Assembly: GCA_001873635.1 (NCBI GenBank)
Contig: MNZK01000019.1
Location: forward strand, 35,992 to 82,129
Direction: 5' to 3'
Origin: Porphyromonadaceae bacterium CG2_30_38_12
Lineage (GTDB): Bacteria > Bacteroidota > Bacteroidia > Bacteroidales > Paludibacteraceae
DNA: 46,138 nt
Of the stretch, positions 18,033 through 25,291 are shown one piece after another (within the stretch, counting starts at the first letter, position 1; every line of letters begins with the position of its first letter). Made by a program: the position numbers and the translations under genes. The notes beneath the pieces are model-generated. The model worked only from the letters and a program-made list of their open reading frames with translations. It had not been told where the DNA came from and did no database searches.

Positions 18033-18065
18033 TTTGCAACACATGAAAGAATGTTCATATATTTG
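18033..18065 (+). promoter_or_regulatory. Promoter of the arsR redox cassette
   Basis: TTTG at 18033-18036 and tatatttg (TAnnTTTG) at 18058-18065, 21 bases apart. The -7 box overlaps the ATG at 18051-18053 region of the longest frame, so the repressor must start downstream at 18081. Confidence 0.75.
18043..18058 (+). promoter_or_regulatory. ArsR/SmtB-type operator
   Basis: Inverted repeat atgaa-agaatg-ttcat, containing TGAA-N6-TTCA, the core of known SmtB/ArsR-family operators. It fills the space between the -33 and -7 elements, so a bound repressor would block transcription. This strongly suggests autoregulation by the ArsR protein encoded just downstream. Confidence 0.7.
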
Positions 18066-18080
18066 TGCGAAATTTTGAAT

Positions 18081-18377
18081 ATGGAACAAAAAACAAACAT
18101 AGAACGCATGGACGAAGCTGCTTACACCTTGAGAGCCATTTCAAATGGTACTCGATTGTGTGTTATTTCTCTCTTGTCAAATCATGAAGAACTGAATGTT
18201 TCGCAGTTGGTAGAGCAGTTGCATTGCGAACAGTCACTGTTGTCGCACCACCTCACGGACATGCGTGCCAAAGGAATTTTAAATTGTCGGCGAGATGGCA
18301 AAAATTGCTTTTACTCCTTAAAAAACAAACAAATCGTCCAAATTATAGCATGCATAAAAACTTGCAATTGTAATTGA
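18081..18377 (+). CDS. ArsR/SmtB family winged-helix repressor, cysteine-rich
   Basis: 98 residues from ATG 18081. The winged helix-turn-helix is clear: LRAISNGTRLCVISLL, ELNVSQLVEQLHCEQSLLSHHLTD (helices 3 and recognition helix) and the wing GILNCRRDGKNCFYSL. It lacks the classic ELCVCDL metal site of ArsR/CadC. Instead it has cysteines at RLC, LHC, LNC, KNC and a C-terminal C-x3-C-x-C tail (ACIKTCNCN). A cysteine at the end of the last helix is also found in persulfide-sensing members such as BigR/SqrR, so the signal could be a thiophilic metal(loid) or reactive sulfur. It heads the cassette and has its own operator. Confidence 0.88.
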   Translation: MEQKTNIERMDEAAYTLRAISNGTRLCVISLLSNHEELNVSQLVEQLHCEQSLLSHHLTDMRAKGILNCRRDGKNCFYSLKNKQIVQIIACIKTCNCN

Positions 18378-18397
18378 GACACAAAAAATATACAAAC

Positions 18398-18625
18398 ATG
18401 AAGACTTTTATTCAAAAACATGTACTTAAAATAGCTGGTATATCAACGGGTGCAATAGCCGGTTTTTTGTACTACTATTTCATTGGATGCAGCAGTGGCA
18501 CTTGTCCCATTACATCGAACCCATATATAAGTATCCTCTACGGCGCGCTCATGGGCTTTTTACTATTCGATTTATTTAAAAAGAAAGAACAAAAAAAAAC
18601 ACAAAATAATGAAAGAACAAATTAA
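18398..18625 (+). CDS. Small two-helix membrane protein, DUF6132-like, with Cx4C
   Basis: 75 residues from ATG 18398; an upstream in-frame ATG at 18374 overlaps the arsR stop and is less likely. Two membrane helices (about 10-30 and 45-62) flank a short loop IGCSSGTCPITSNPY. This resembles the DUF6132 family of Bacteroidetes. The C-x4-C pair sits at the membrane edge. Its 3' end overlaps the next gene by 17 bases, showing one operon. The function is unknown; a thiol-exchange or membrane anchor role is inferred from context only. Confidence 0.75.
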   Translation: MKTFIQKHVLKIAGISTGAIAGFLYYYFIGCSSGTCPITSNPYISILYGALMGFLLFDLFKKKEQKKTQNNERTN

Positions 18626-18872
18626 AAAATATTTTTCGATTTGGGACTTTGCCCGTATAGTTAAACTAATTTTGGGTGGCGGGCTGCTTGTCGCTTATTT
18701 CTCGACCAAAGAAAGTATGTATTTGGTGGGAAGTTTATTTTTTTCTGCACAAGCAGTTTTTAATATTGGTTGCCCGGGTGGCTCTTGTGCTGCACCCACT
18801 TCCAAAAGCAGTCAGAAAAAGATAATGAATATAGAAAGCTATCAACCATCAAAAGAAAATAAAAATGTATAG
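18609..18872 (+). CDS. Small membrane protein, YgaP/DUF2892-like, with Cx4C
   Basis: 87 residues. FARIVKLILGGGLLVAYFST and YLVGSLFFSAQAVFNI form a two-helix hairpin like the DUF2892 membrane domain found alone or fused to rhodanese in YgaP proteins. It ends with IGCPGGSCAAPT and a lysine-rich tail. The IGCPGGSC motif matches IGCSSGTC of the previous gene in spacing (I-G-C-x-x-G-[ST]-C) although the proteins are otherwise unlike. Overlaps of 17 bases upstream and 8 bases downstream indicate translational coupling. Function is not established. Confidence 0.75.
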   Translation: MKEQIKKYFSIWDFARIVKLILGGGLLVAYFSTKESMYLVGSLFFSAQAVFNIGCPGGSCAAPTSKSSQKKIMNIESYQPSKENKNV

Positions 18873-19122
18873 CACATTTTATGTATCTAAATCGCAGTGT
18901 ATGACATGCGATAACGTTGTGCTGAAAACTTTGGGTGCTCTACAAGGAGTTTTTGGTGCTGAAATGGATCGAATTGAAGGACAAATTGTTGTGAACCATA
19001 CCGATGAGGTTAGTCGCGAACAAATTGCTGCAACGCTCGACAACTTGGGTTGGAAAGAAATAGTATCCCAAGATGCTGAAATAGAACACGATGAACCATC
19101 CATTTGGGGATGTGCACTTTGA
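18865..19122 (+). CDS. HMA-like heavy-metal-associated domain protein
   Basis: 85 residues. The betaalphabeta pattern and CMTCD (Cys12, Cys15) followed by VVLKTLGALQGVFGAEMD and QIVVNHTDEVSREQIAATLDNLGW match a ferredoxin-fold metal-binding domain of the MerP/CopZ type. The motif lacks the usual GMxCxxC glycine-methionine. A third cysteine is at the extreme C-terminus (WGCAL), and the tail is acidic with one histidine. There is no signal peptide, so it is probably cytoplasmic. It could carry a soft metal ion, or act as a thiol protein. Confidence 0.75.
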   Translation: MYSTFYVSKSQCMTCDNVVLKTLGALQGVFGAEMDRIEGQIVVNHTDEVSREQIAATLDNLGWKEIVSQDAEIEHDEPSIWGCAL

Positions 19123-19156
19123 AATAAATCATTAGAAAAACGTAATTAAATTGAAA

Positions 19157-19636
19157 ATGAAAAAACTAATTTTTGGTAGTTTGCTACTATCGCTCACATT
19201 CATGGCTTGTGCCGGCACAAACAAAGAAAACAAAACAGAAACAAATAACACAAACGAAGTTAAGAAAATGGGAACAATTCATTTAACAAAAGCCGAGTTT
19301 TTGGCAAAGGTTGCCAATTACGAAACCAATCCTACCGAATGGAAATATTTAGGTGATAAGCCTTGTATTATTGATTTTTATGCCAGTTGGTGTGGTCCTT
19401 GCAAAACAATAGCCCCCATCTTGGAAGATTTAGCCAAAGAGTACGATGGACAAATCTACATTTACAAAGTGGATACTGAAGCTGAACAAGAGTTAGCGGG
19501 CGCTTTTGGCATTCGCAGTATTCCTTCGGTGTTGTTTTGCCCTATGGGCGAACAACCTCAAATGGCTCAGGGAGCTATGCCTAAAGATGCTTTCAAACAA
19601 GCCATCGAAGAAGTACTTCTTAAAAAGAAGAAATAA
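19157..19636 (+). CDS. Lipoprotein thioredoxin
   Basis: 159 residues from ATG 19157 (a TTG two codons earlier is the only longer start). The N-terminus MKKLIFGSLLLSLTFMACAG has a lipobox with Cys18, so the protein is probably anchored on the periplasmic side of a membrane. After a polar linker, a full thioredoxin domain follows: CIIDFYASWCGPCKTIAPIL with the WCGPC active site (Cys79, Cys82) and the cis-proline IRSIPSVLF. It is the last gene of the ArsR cassette and would supply reducing power to exported thiols. It ends at a strong two-way terminator. Confidence 0.9.
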   Translation: MKKLIFGSLLLSLTFMACAGTNKENKTETNNTNEVKKMGTIHLTKAEFLAKVANYETNPTEWKYLGDKPCIIDFYASWCGPCKTIAPILEDLAKEYDGQIYIYKVDTEAEQELAGAFGIRSIPSVLFCPMGEQPQMAQGAMPKDAFKQAIEEVLLKKKK

Positions 19637-19660
19637 CTGTTTTTTTTTACTACGGGCTTA

Positions 19661-19714
19661 AAAACAGTAAAGGCTTTTAAAACATATATGTTTTAAAAGC
19701 CTTTGCTGTTTTTT
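19661..19714. terminator. Long bidirectional terminator after the thioredoxin gene
   Basis: Near-perfect 22-bp arm plus one mismatch: aaaacag-t-aaaggcttttaaaac / gttttaaaagccttt-g-ctgtttt with loop atatat, ending in T. It separates the convergent genes ending at 19636 and 19752. Confidence 0.9.
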
Positions 19715-19751
19715 AGAATATAAAAAATCGAAATAATGTTGAACATTTTTT

Positions 19752-20429
19752 TTAGAATTTCCATCCCAACGAAAGAACCAAATTGGTATTCAAATCAGGT
19801 TTTTTTTGCCAATTAGCCTGATACATATCGTTAATAAGATTGAAACGCGCATCGAAAGTAAACATCAACACATCCACGCCAGCTCCCAATTCCATTCCTA
19901 AAGCTGCACTTTTAAACTCGGCGCCAACAGTTTGTAGCATTTCATCGCTAATAGTTGATGTATTCTCTGTAAGGTTTTTATAACTTAGTTTCGAACCCGC
20001 ATTAAGTCTTAATTTCGGGCCAGCAAACACTCGTAAGTTTACGAGTGTTAAATCTACAAATTTATATCCAAGTAATAGAGGTACATCAATGGTACTGAAT
20101 GATACATAGTTTTCTATTTCAGTAGGAATTGAATTTGGGTCTGCGACATTTTGGATCGTTAAATTAAATTGTTTTTTTTGAAATGAATACAATAATTCAG
20201 GCTGTACATAAAGTTTATCCAAAACAACCCGCACAAAAGCACCGCCATGAAAACCATTCTCAAGTTCTGAATTTGCATTGTTGAGCGTGTAGCTTCCTGA
20301 TGGAACGGATGCCAAATTACCCAAAGTAAGCGAGGATATATAACCTGCTTTGATACCAAAATTCACTTGTGCTTGTGCAAAAAGAAAAGCTACAAGTAAT
20401 GAAACTGTAATTAAAAGAATTCTTTTCAT
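19752..20429 (-). CDS. Outer-membrane beta-barrel (porin-like) protein
   Basis: 225 residues. Residues 1-20 are a signal peptide ending FAQAQ. The mature part starts VNFGIKAGY and shows alternating amphipathic strands: LYVQPELLYSFQKK, TIDVPLLLGYKF, VNLRVFAGPKLRL and the aromatic C-terminus NLVLSLGWKF, as expected for an eight-stranded outer-membrane barrel (PorT/OmpW-like). It is divergent from a similar gene at 20631. Ligand and role are unknown. Confidence 0.8.
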   Translation of the reverse strand: MKRILLITVSLLVAFLFAQAQVNFGIKAGYISSLTLGNLASVPSGSYTLNNANSELENGFHGGAFVRVVLDKLYVQPELLYSFQKKQFNLTIQNVADPNSIPTEIENYVSFSTIDVPLLLGYKFVDLTLVNLRVFAGPKLRLNAGSKLSYKNLTENTSTISDEMLQTVGAEFKSAALGMELGAGVDVLMFTFDARFNLINDMYQANWQKKPDLNTNLVLSLGWKF

Positions 20430-20574
20430 GATGTGTCTATTTTTATTGTTTTTAAGAATTAATATAGTAACGGTTGTTTTAAATAATTTGTTTTACGAAA
20501 CGTAAAAAAATAATTCGAACAAATAAATCTTTTGGCACTAAAGTTGCAAAGCAATAACCCGAGTATAAATTTAG

Positions 20575-20606
20575 TTTGTTTTAAATTTAAATTAAATGTA
20601 CTTTTG
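20575..20606 (+). promoter_or_regulatory. Promoter for the plus-strand barrel gene
   Basis: TTTG at 20575-20578 and tacttttg at 20599-20606, 20 bases apart. This places transcription start near 20613 and rules out the longer upstream reading-frame start at 20532. Confidence 0.7.
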
Positions 20607-20630
20607 CAAAATATTAAACTAAAACACAAG

Positions 20631-21197
20631 TTGAAAGTGAAATTCAAAGTTATTTTATTTGGAATAGTTCTATCCATGCCTTTAATGCTTATGGCGCAAG
20701 AAGCGAAATCGACAGCTTCTAATTTTTGGTTTGGACCAAAATTTGGTCTTGATTTAAGCACATCAACCTCTGATGTCAACTCGTTGAGCAATCAGCTTAG
20801 TAGTAATTATCAGGCAGGTCTTTTTCTTCAATTCGGCAAAAGATTATATCTGCAACCAGAGTTTTATTATGCAACATACGTTACAAATGCTAATACCGGA
20901 ACTTCCTTAAACTACTTCAAAGCACCCATTTTATTCGGATTTAAAATTTTTGATATAGGGCTTATAAGCTTACATATAGATGCTGGACCCTCCCTACTCC
21001 AAAAGCTCAACGACAACACAGCCAAACCCGTTATTAATCTTCAAGCTGGCACTGGAATTAATTTATTAGGTTTTATCACAGCCGATTTACGTTATACACT
21101 TAAGAGAAGTAATGTCAGTGGTAGCGTAGCACAAGTTGAAACGCTCATCAACAATGGCGGCATGGTAAATCTGACAGTGGGCTTACGTTTGAGATAA
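20631..21197 (+). CDS. Outer-membrane beta-barrel protein, non-ATG start
   Basis: About 188 residues starting at TTG 20631 (or GTG 20637). No in-frame ATG lies between the promoter and the signal peptide. KFKVILFGIVLSMPLMLMAQ is a good signal peptide; the frame upstream of 20631 would put nonsense before it. The mature part has barrel-like strands: FWFGPKFGLDLS, LYLQPEFYYATY, APILFGFKIF, LHIDAGPSLL and the C-terminal MVNLTVGLRLR. It resembles the divergent neighbour at 19752 in layout (LY-x-QPE, then L-x-GFK/YK, then AGP), so they may be old paralogues. Function unknown. Confidence 0.75.
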   Translation: MKVKFKVILFGIVLSMPLMLMAQEAKSTASNFWFGPKFGLDLSTSTSDVNSLSNQLSSNYQAGLFLQFGKRLYLQPEFYYATYVTNANTGTSLNYFKAPILFGFKIFDIGLISLHIDAGPSLLQKLNDNTAKPVINLQAGTGINLLGFITADLRYTLKRSNVSGSVAQVETLINNGGMVNLTVGLRLR

Positions 21198-21201
21198 AAA
21201 A

Positions 21202-24200
21202 TTAGTTAAAAATAATTTTATTTGTTTGCTTCCTTCGGGTAGAATCCGTTGTTACTACAAAATAAATACCCTTAGGAAGCGGCGTATGAAGTGAACTCAC
21301 ATTGCGAGCCTGAATCAATTGCACACCCGAAAGTGAATAAACCCCTACTGCGAGATATTGTTGTTTAAAAATGATCTCATCACCTTGTATCACTATTTCA
21401 TTTCGCTGTTCTTTTGAATTATCTATCAGGGTAGGCACTTCGTTGAGCTCCATGCTATACTTCCCATAGCCATTTTCACCTGTATAAACGTATATTGTAG
21501 CTATGTTTCCACTAATCTCCACTGCCGGCGAGGCAGTACGATAGCTATTGGATGCTGCGCCCATGCCGGCTTGCGGAAAAGTCCATAAGCATTCGATACC
21601 TGCAAATGATTTTGTTACATCAGAAAATTTAAAAAGTCGATAGCTCGATGGTGGCGTACCCGTTGTATTGGAAGCTGCCATGAGTGCAAAATAATTATTT
21701 TTAATAGCAAATTCAATCATTCCGTTATTCCCCGTATTCATTGCCCACATTTTCCCAGCTACTGTTATCGAATCGTTCAAAGCAGAGGATTGCTTGTAAA
21801 AACCATCCAATAACGAACCCGAATCGTTGCAACGGGTTGGATAAGTAGCACCACCATCAACATAAAAAGTACTGTTGTCAATTGGTATAATAGTAGCGTT
21901 TCCGCCTAAGCTTTCGAGCCCAGTAAAGTTGGTGCCCAAGGTTGTATTGTCAAGTTGAATACGTGTTGGTGTACTAACTATTCCACCAGCAATATTCCAT
22001 TTGTAAACCTCCATAGCCGAAGCAGCCGAATTAGCGGCATATATCACGGCATCTGAATTCACATTACCCCATACTCCAAAGTAATCGAACCGAAGTGTAG
22101 TTGCCACTGGAAAGAGATTGGCTAAATTTGCCTGGTCGATAACCAAGACACCATTGCCAGTATTCAAATCAATTTTAAAAATTTGAAAGCGTTCCGTATT
22201 TGTTGTTATTAAATTACTAATCAGCACATTGCCAGCGTTATCCACTTTTATATCGTTGTGAGTAAGTGTGCCTGCCGTGTATATACTATCGGCAGTATTT
22301 TTCACATTCCGACCTAAGTAAGTAAACAGTGAAGCGTTGAGCGCTACTGCTTTTTCTTTTAATCCTGTTTGACCATCTACTACTACAATTTGCCTATTAG
22401 CTCTATCGGCAAAAAGCATTTTTCCATCTTTAACAGCCATACCACGTGCCTTTCCTGATGCAGCAATTAATTCATTAAGAGCAGAATAGTTATTCGTGTT
22501 TTTTGAAAACAACCAATGATTTTTAAATATAAGTGCTCCATTATGCCTTTGTTCGTAATAAGCAGGATCACTTTGGATAGTAGTAGGATTAAACACATTA
22601 CCTGTTAGTGCAACTGTTTTTGAAGTAGCACCACTGGAACTGAGGGTAATGGAGCCGTTATAGGATGCTGTTGCTAAACCACCCATTAGCCGAACATAAA
22701 TACGAACAGATTGACCCGTAATGGATGCCTGATCGAGCAAAATTTGGCCAGAGCCCACAAAATTAGCGCCGCTTGTGGTTGAAATTTCATAATTAGCTGG
22801 TGCCGACACAAGGCAATAAGTAAACAGGTTTGTACTTGTTAAATCGAATGACTTTTCAGTCGATGGTCCATTTCCAAAAACGTATTCAAAATTAGCAAGT
22901 TTGGTGGTTGATGCAATCAAGGCAGTAGCTTCAATAACATAGCCTGCCACATTCACTTCTTTGTCGGCAATTCCGGTTGTGCTTATCGTTATTTTACTGT
23001 CATAAGTTCCCATAGCTAAACCAGCTTTCAGACGAACATAAATATTATTCAGAGTAGCTTTACCCGCATTTTGTGTGATGGTAAGTGATGATTGACCAGA
23101 AAACGAAGTCCCTGTGGTAGAGGAAATTTCAAAATTGGCAGGAGCTGATAAAACAATATTAGAGGTTAGTCCGGTGCCGCTTACGTTAAAAGATTGTATG
23201 GTAGAAGGTCCAGCACCTTCGCTATAATTAAAATTAGAAAGAGAAGTTTTTGAAACTGTTACTACTACGGGGGCAGGATTTACAATACCTGAAAGAGCAA
23301 TATATTTGGTTGTAGCTCCCGTTGACTGGATACTGATGTTTCCAATATAATTATTTTGAGATAAACCAGATTTAAGACGTGCGTAAACAATTAAATTGGC
23401 TACTTTTTCGCTTATCGCAGCAATGTTAAGTGCATTGGAACCAGAAAATGACAAGCCGTTGCTGAGTGAAATTTCGAATGATGTTGGAGCCGTAATGATA
23501 ACATCATTAGTCAGACCAACGCCATTAAACACAAATGATTGTTGCGCTGAGGGTCCACTCCCTGCTGTATAACTAAAGTCCGAAAGTGTATTTGTAGAGC
23601 TATATAAACTTGGCTGATTGACTACGGCTCCACTCACATTAACATGCTGGGAAGCAGCTCCGATAGAAGAAATTTGGATAACCCCTGTGAACAAATTCTC
23701 ATTTAAATTAGCTTTCAAACGAATATAGATGATGGTGGAAGCAAGGTCTCCAGCATTTTGTGTCAGCACAAGCGGTGTTGCCTGAAATCCAGAGCCCGAG
23801 CTTAATGAAATTTCGAAATTTTGGGGTGCCGAAATAGTAATATTATTTGTTAAGCGTTTTGCCGAAATTGTGAAACTCTTTGACAAAGAAGGTCCTACGC
23901 CTGAATAACTTAGGTCATTTATTTCGTCGGTAGAACAAACGATTTGATTGCCATAAAAACCAATTGGAAGCCCGTCCGTACCCCCCGATAGATATGAAGC
24001 GTATTGGGTAATACCAGATTGGTCGAGTAATGGGTTTGTCTTTTTTGTAGCTCCACTAAAGGGGTAAATAGTATTCAAAGTTCCACCACCAGTGTAATAA
24101 ATTACACAATTAGCTCCTAAGTTGCTGTTATATATATTATTAGAAAATTTATTGAAATTATTAGAAAAAATGCAATTTTTTATATAGGACGGATTGTCAG

Positions 24201-24957
24201 AATTAGCGAAATTCAGTTCACGTTTGTTTGAATTGATAAAAGTGCAATGGTCAATATGATAGCTATCATAACCGGCAGTTGTAATTTCAACAAATGAGCT
24301 CAAAGCACCATTTATGCCGGGACCAACAAATAGGTTATTCATTAAATCAATTTTATTAGGCGAATAAAGCAAATTCCCCGTAGTGGCACCTATCACTCCA
24401 GCACTGATATTGCTAAACTCCGAATTATAAATACTTATATTGCCGCCATTGGCTGTGCTTGAACTAACTGTCGCATTGGCACCTGTAAACACAAAGGTTC
24501 TGTTACCGAAATTTTTCAAAACGCAGTTATTTATTTCAATGTTAGCACTGTAATTTGGACTGTAGGTATAAGCCTGATAAAAACTATTGGCATAATAACC
24601 GGCATTCACATTATATCCATCAAATTGGATACCCTGAAACAAAAGCTTTTTGATGGATGGTTCGGTAGCTTTACCATTGTAACGGATAAAATTTCCAGAA
24701 CTTCCCGTAAATAAAACGATAGGGCGTGTTGTTAATCCTCCTGCAGCTCGAAGGGTAAAAGACTTATCGGTATTTACTGAAACCTGCTGCGACCAAAAGT
24801 ATGATCCTCCGTCAGTAGTCAATTCAATAATGTCGCCATCGTTGGCTGCATTCACGTAGCTATATAAATCGCGAGGTGCTGACAATTTTATTCGAGCAGC
24901 TTGAAGTTGAAAAGATGCTACAAGCACCACACATAGGGTAGAAATATATTTTTTCAT
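21202..24957 (-). CDS. Large secreted protein: beta-helix, four repeats, DUF4623-like domain, T9SS-like tail
   Basis: 1251 residues. A signal peptide (1-20, ending QLQAA) leads into a right-handed beta-helix-like region (about 25-345) with LFQGIQFDGYN, IEINNCVLKNFG and CTFINSNKR. Four repeats of about 105-115 residues follow (about 345-790), each with LS-x-F-x-Y, GPS-x(2)-SF, L-x-SAP-x-NFEIS, IYVRLK and a closing SGATSK-x-VALTG strand. A region with GKARGMAVKDGKMLFADR and later FTGLESLGG resembles DUF4623. The C-terminus (VGVYSLSGVQL ... GIYFVVT) looks like a short T9SS sorting domain. It is probably a surface or extracellular carbohydrate-related protein, but no catalytic residues could be assigned. 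It converges with the barrel gene, four bases apart. Confidence 0.8.
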   Translation of the reverse strand: MKKYISTLCVVLVASFQLQAARIKLSAPRDLYSYVNAANDGDIIELTTDGGSYFWSQQVSVNTDKSFTLRAAGGLTTRPIVLFTGSSGNFIRYNGKATEPSIKKLLFQGIQFDGYNVNAGYYANSFYQAYTYSPNYSANIEINNCVLKNFGNRTFVFTGANATVSSSTANGGNISIYNSEFSNISAGVIGATTGNLLYSPNKIDLMNNLFVGPGINGALSSFVEITTAGYDSYHIDHCTFINSNKRELNFANSDNPSYIKNCIFSNNFNKFSNNIYNSNLGANCVIYYTGGGTLNTIYPFSGATKKTNPLLDQSGITQYASYLSGGTDGLPIGFYGNQIVCSTDEINDLSYSGVGPSLSKSFTISAKRLTNNITISAPQNFEISLSSGSGFQATPLVLTQNAGDLASTIIYIRLKANLNENLFTGVIQISSIGAASQHVNVSGAVVNQPSLYSSTNTLSDFSYTAGSGPSAQQSFVFNGVGLTNDVIITAPTSFEISLSNGLSFSGSNALNIAAISEKVANLIVYARLKSGLSQNNYIGNISIQSTGATTKYIALSGIVNPAPVVVTVSKTSLSNFNYSEGAGPSTIQSFNVSGTGLTSNIVLSAPANFEISSTTGTSFSGQSSLTITQNAGKATLNNIYVRLKAGLAMGTYDSKITISTTGIADKEVNVAGYVIEATALIASTTKLANFEYVFGNGPSTEKSFDLTSTNLFTYCLVSAPANYEISTTSGANFVGSGQILLDQASITGQSVRIYVRLMGGLATASYNGSITLSSSGATSKTVALTGNVFNPTTIQSDPAYYEQRHNGALIFKNHWLFSKNTNNYSALNELIAASGKARGMAVKDGKMLFADRANRQIVVVDGQTGLKEKAVALNASLFTYLGRNVKNTADSIYTAGTLTHNDIKVDNAGNVLISNLITTNTERFQIFKIDLNTGNGVLVIDQANLANLFPVATTLRFDYFGVWGNVNSDAVIYAANSAASAMEVYKWNIAGGIVSTPTRIQLDNTTLGTNFTGLESLGGNATIIPIDNSTFYVDGGATYPTRCNDSGSLLDGFYKQSSALNDSITVAGKMWAMNTGNNGMIEFAIKNNYFALMAASNTTGTPPSSYRLFKFSDVTKSFAGIECLWTFPQAGMGAASNSYRTASPAVEISGNIATIYVYTGENGYGKYSMELNEVPTLIDNSKEQRNEIVIQGDEIIFKQQYLAVGVYSLSGVQLIQARNVSSLHTPLPKGIYFVVTTDSTRRKQTNKIIFN

Positions 24958-25092
24958 AAAGCAATTTTTACGAATTATTTAACTCAAGATTAATATTATA
25001 CAGACTTAATTTGTACAAAAAAGTTTAATTACAAGATAAAAAAACTGCAAAATAATTTAAAAACAAGCAGACTACCCTTTTGCAACTTGCAA

Positions 25093-25269
25093 TTATTTAG
25101 GCTGCCAAAAACAAGCTTTGGGTGATACAATTGCTCCTTCAGTTTTCAATAGTTTCATGGCTTTGTCCACATCTTGTCGTTCGAGTCCTGTTATAACGAC
25201 CAATTTTGAGGCGTTTACTGCTATTCCAGCGTTTTTCAGTGCTTCCAATACCAACTCTTTTGTTTCCAT
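25093..25269 (-). CDS. Small winged-helix-like protein, 58 residues
   Basis: An intact frame from ATG 25269 to TAA 25093, too short for usual length cut-offs. The protein starts METKELVLEALKNAGIAV and continues SKLVVITGLERQDVDKAMK and LLKTEGAIVSPKACFWQPK. This is the helix-turn-helix-wing layout seen in small MarR- or winged-helix-like proteins, with a SPK-x-CFW ending that recurs in my memory of Bacteroidetes homologues. It lies 22 bases after dtd on the same strand, so it is probably the last gene of the ribF-mazG-dtd operon. The role is unknown; DNA binding is an inference. Confidence 0.75.
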   Translation of the reverse strand: METKELVLEALKNAGIAVNASKLVVITGLERQDVDKAMKLLKTEGAIVSPKACFWQPK

Positions 25270-25291
25270 CTATTTTAAAATTGTTTAAATT

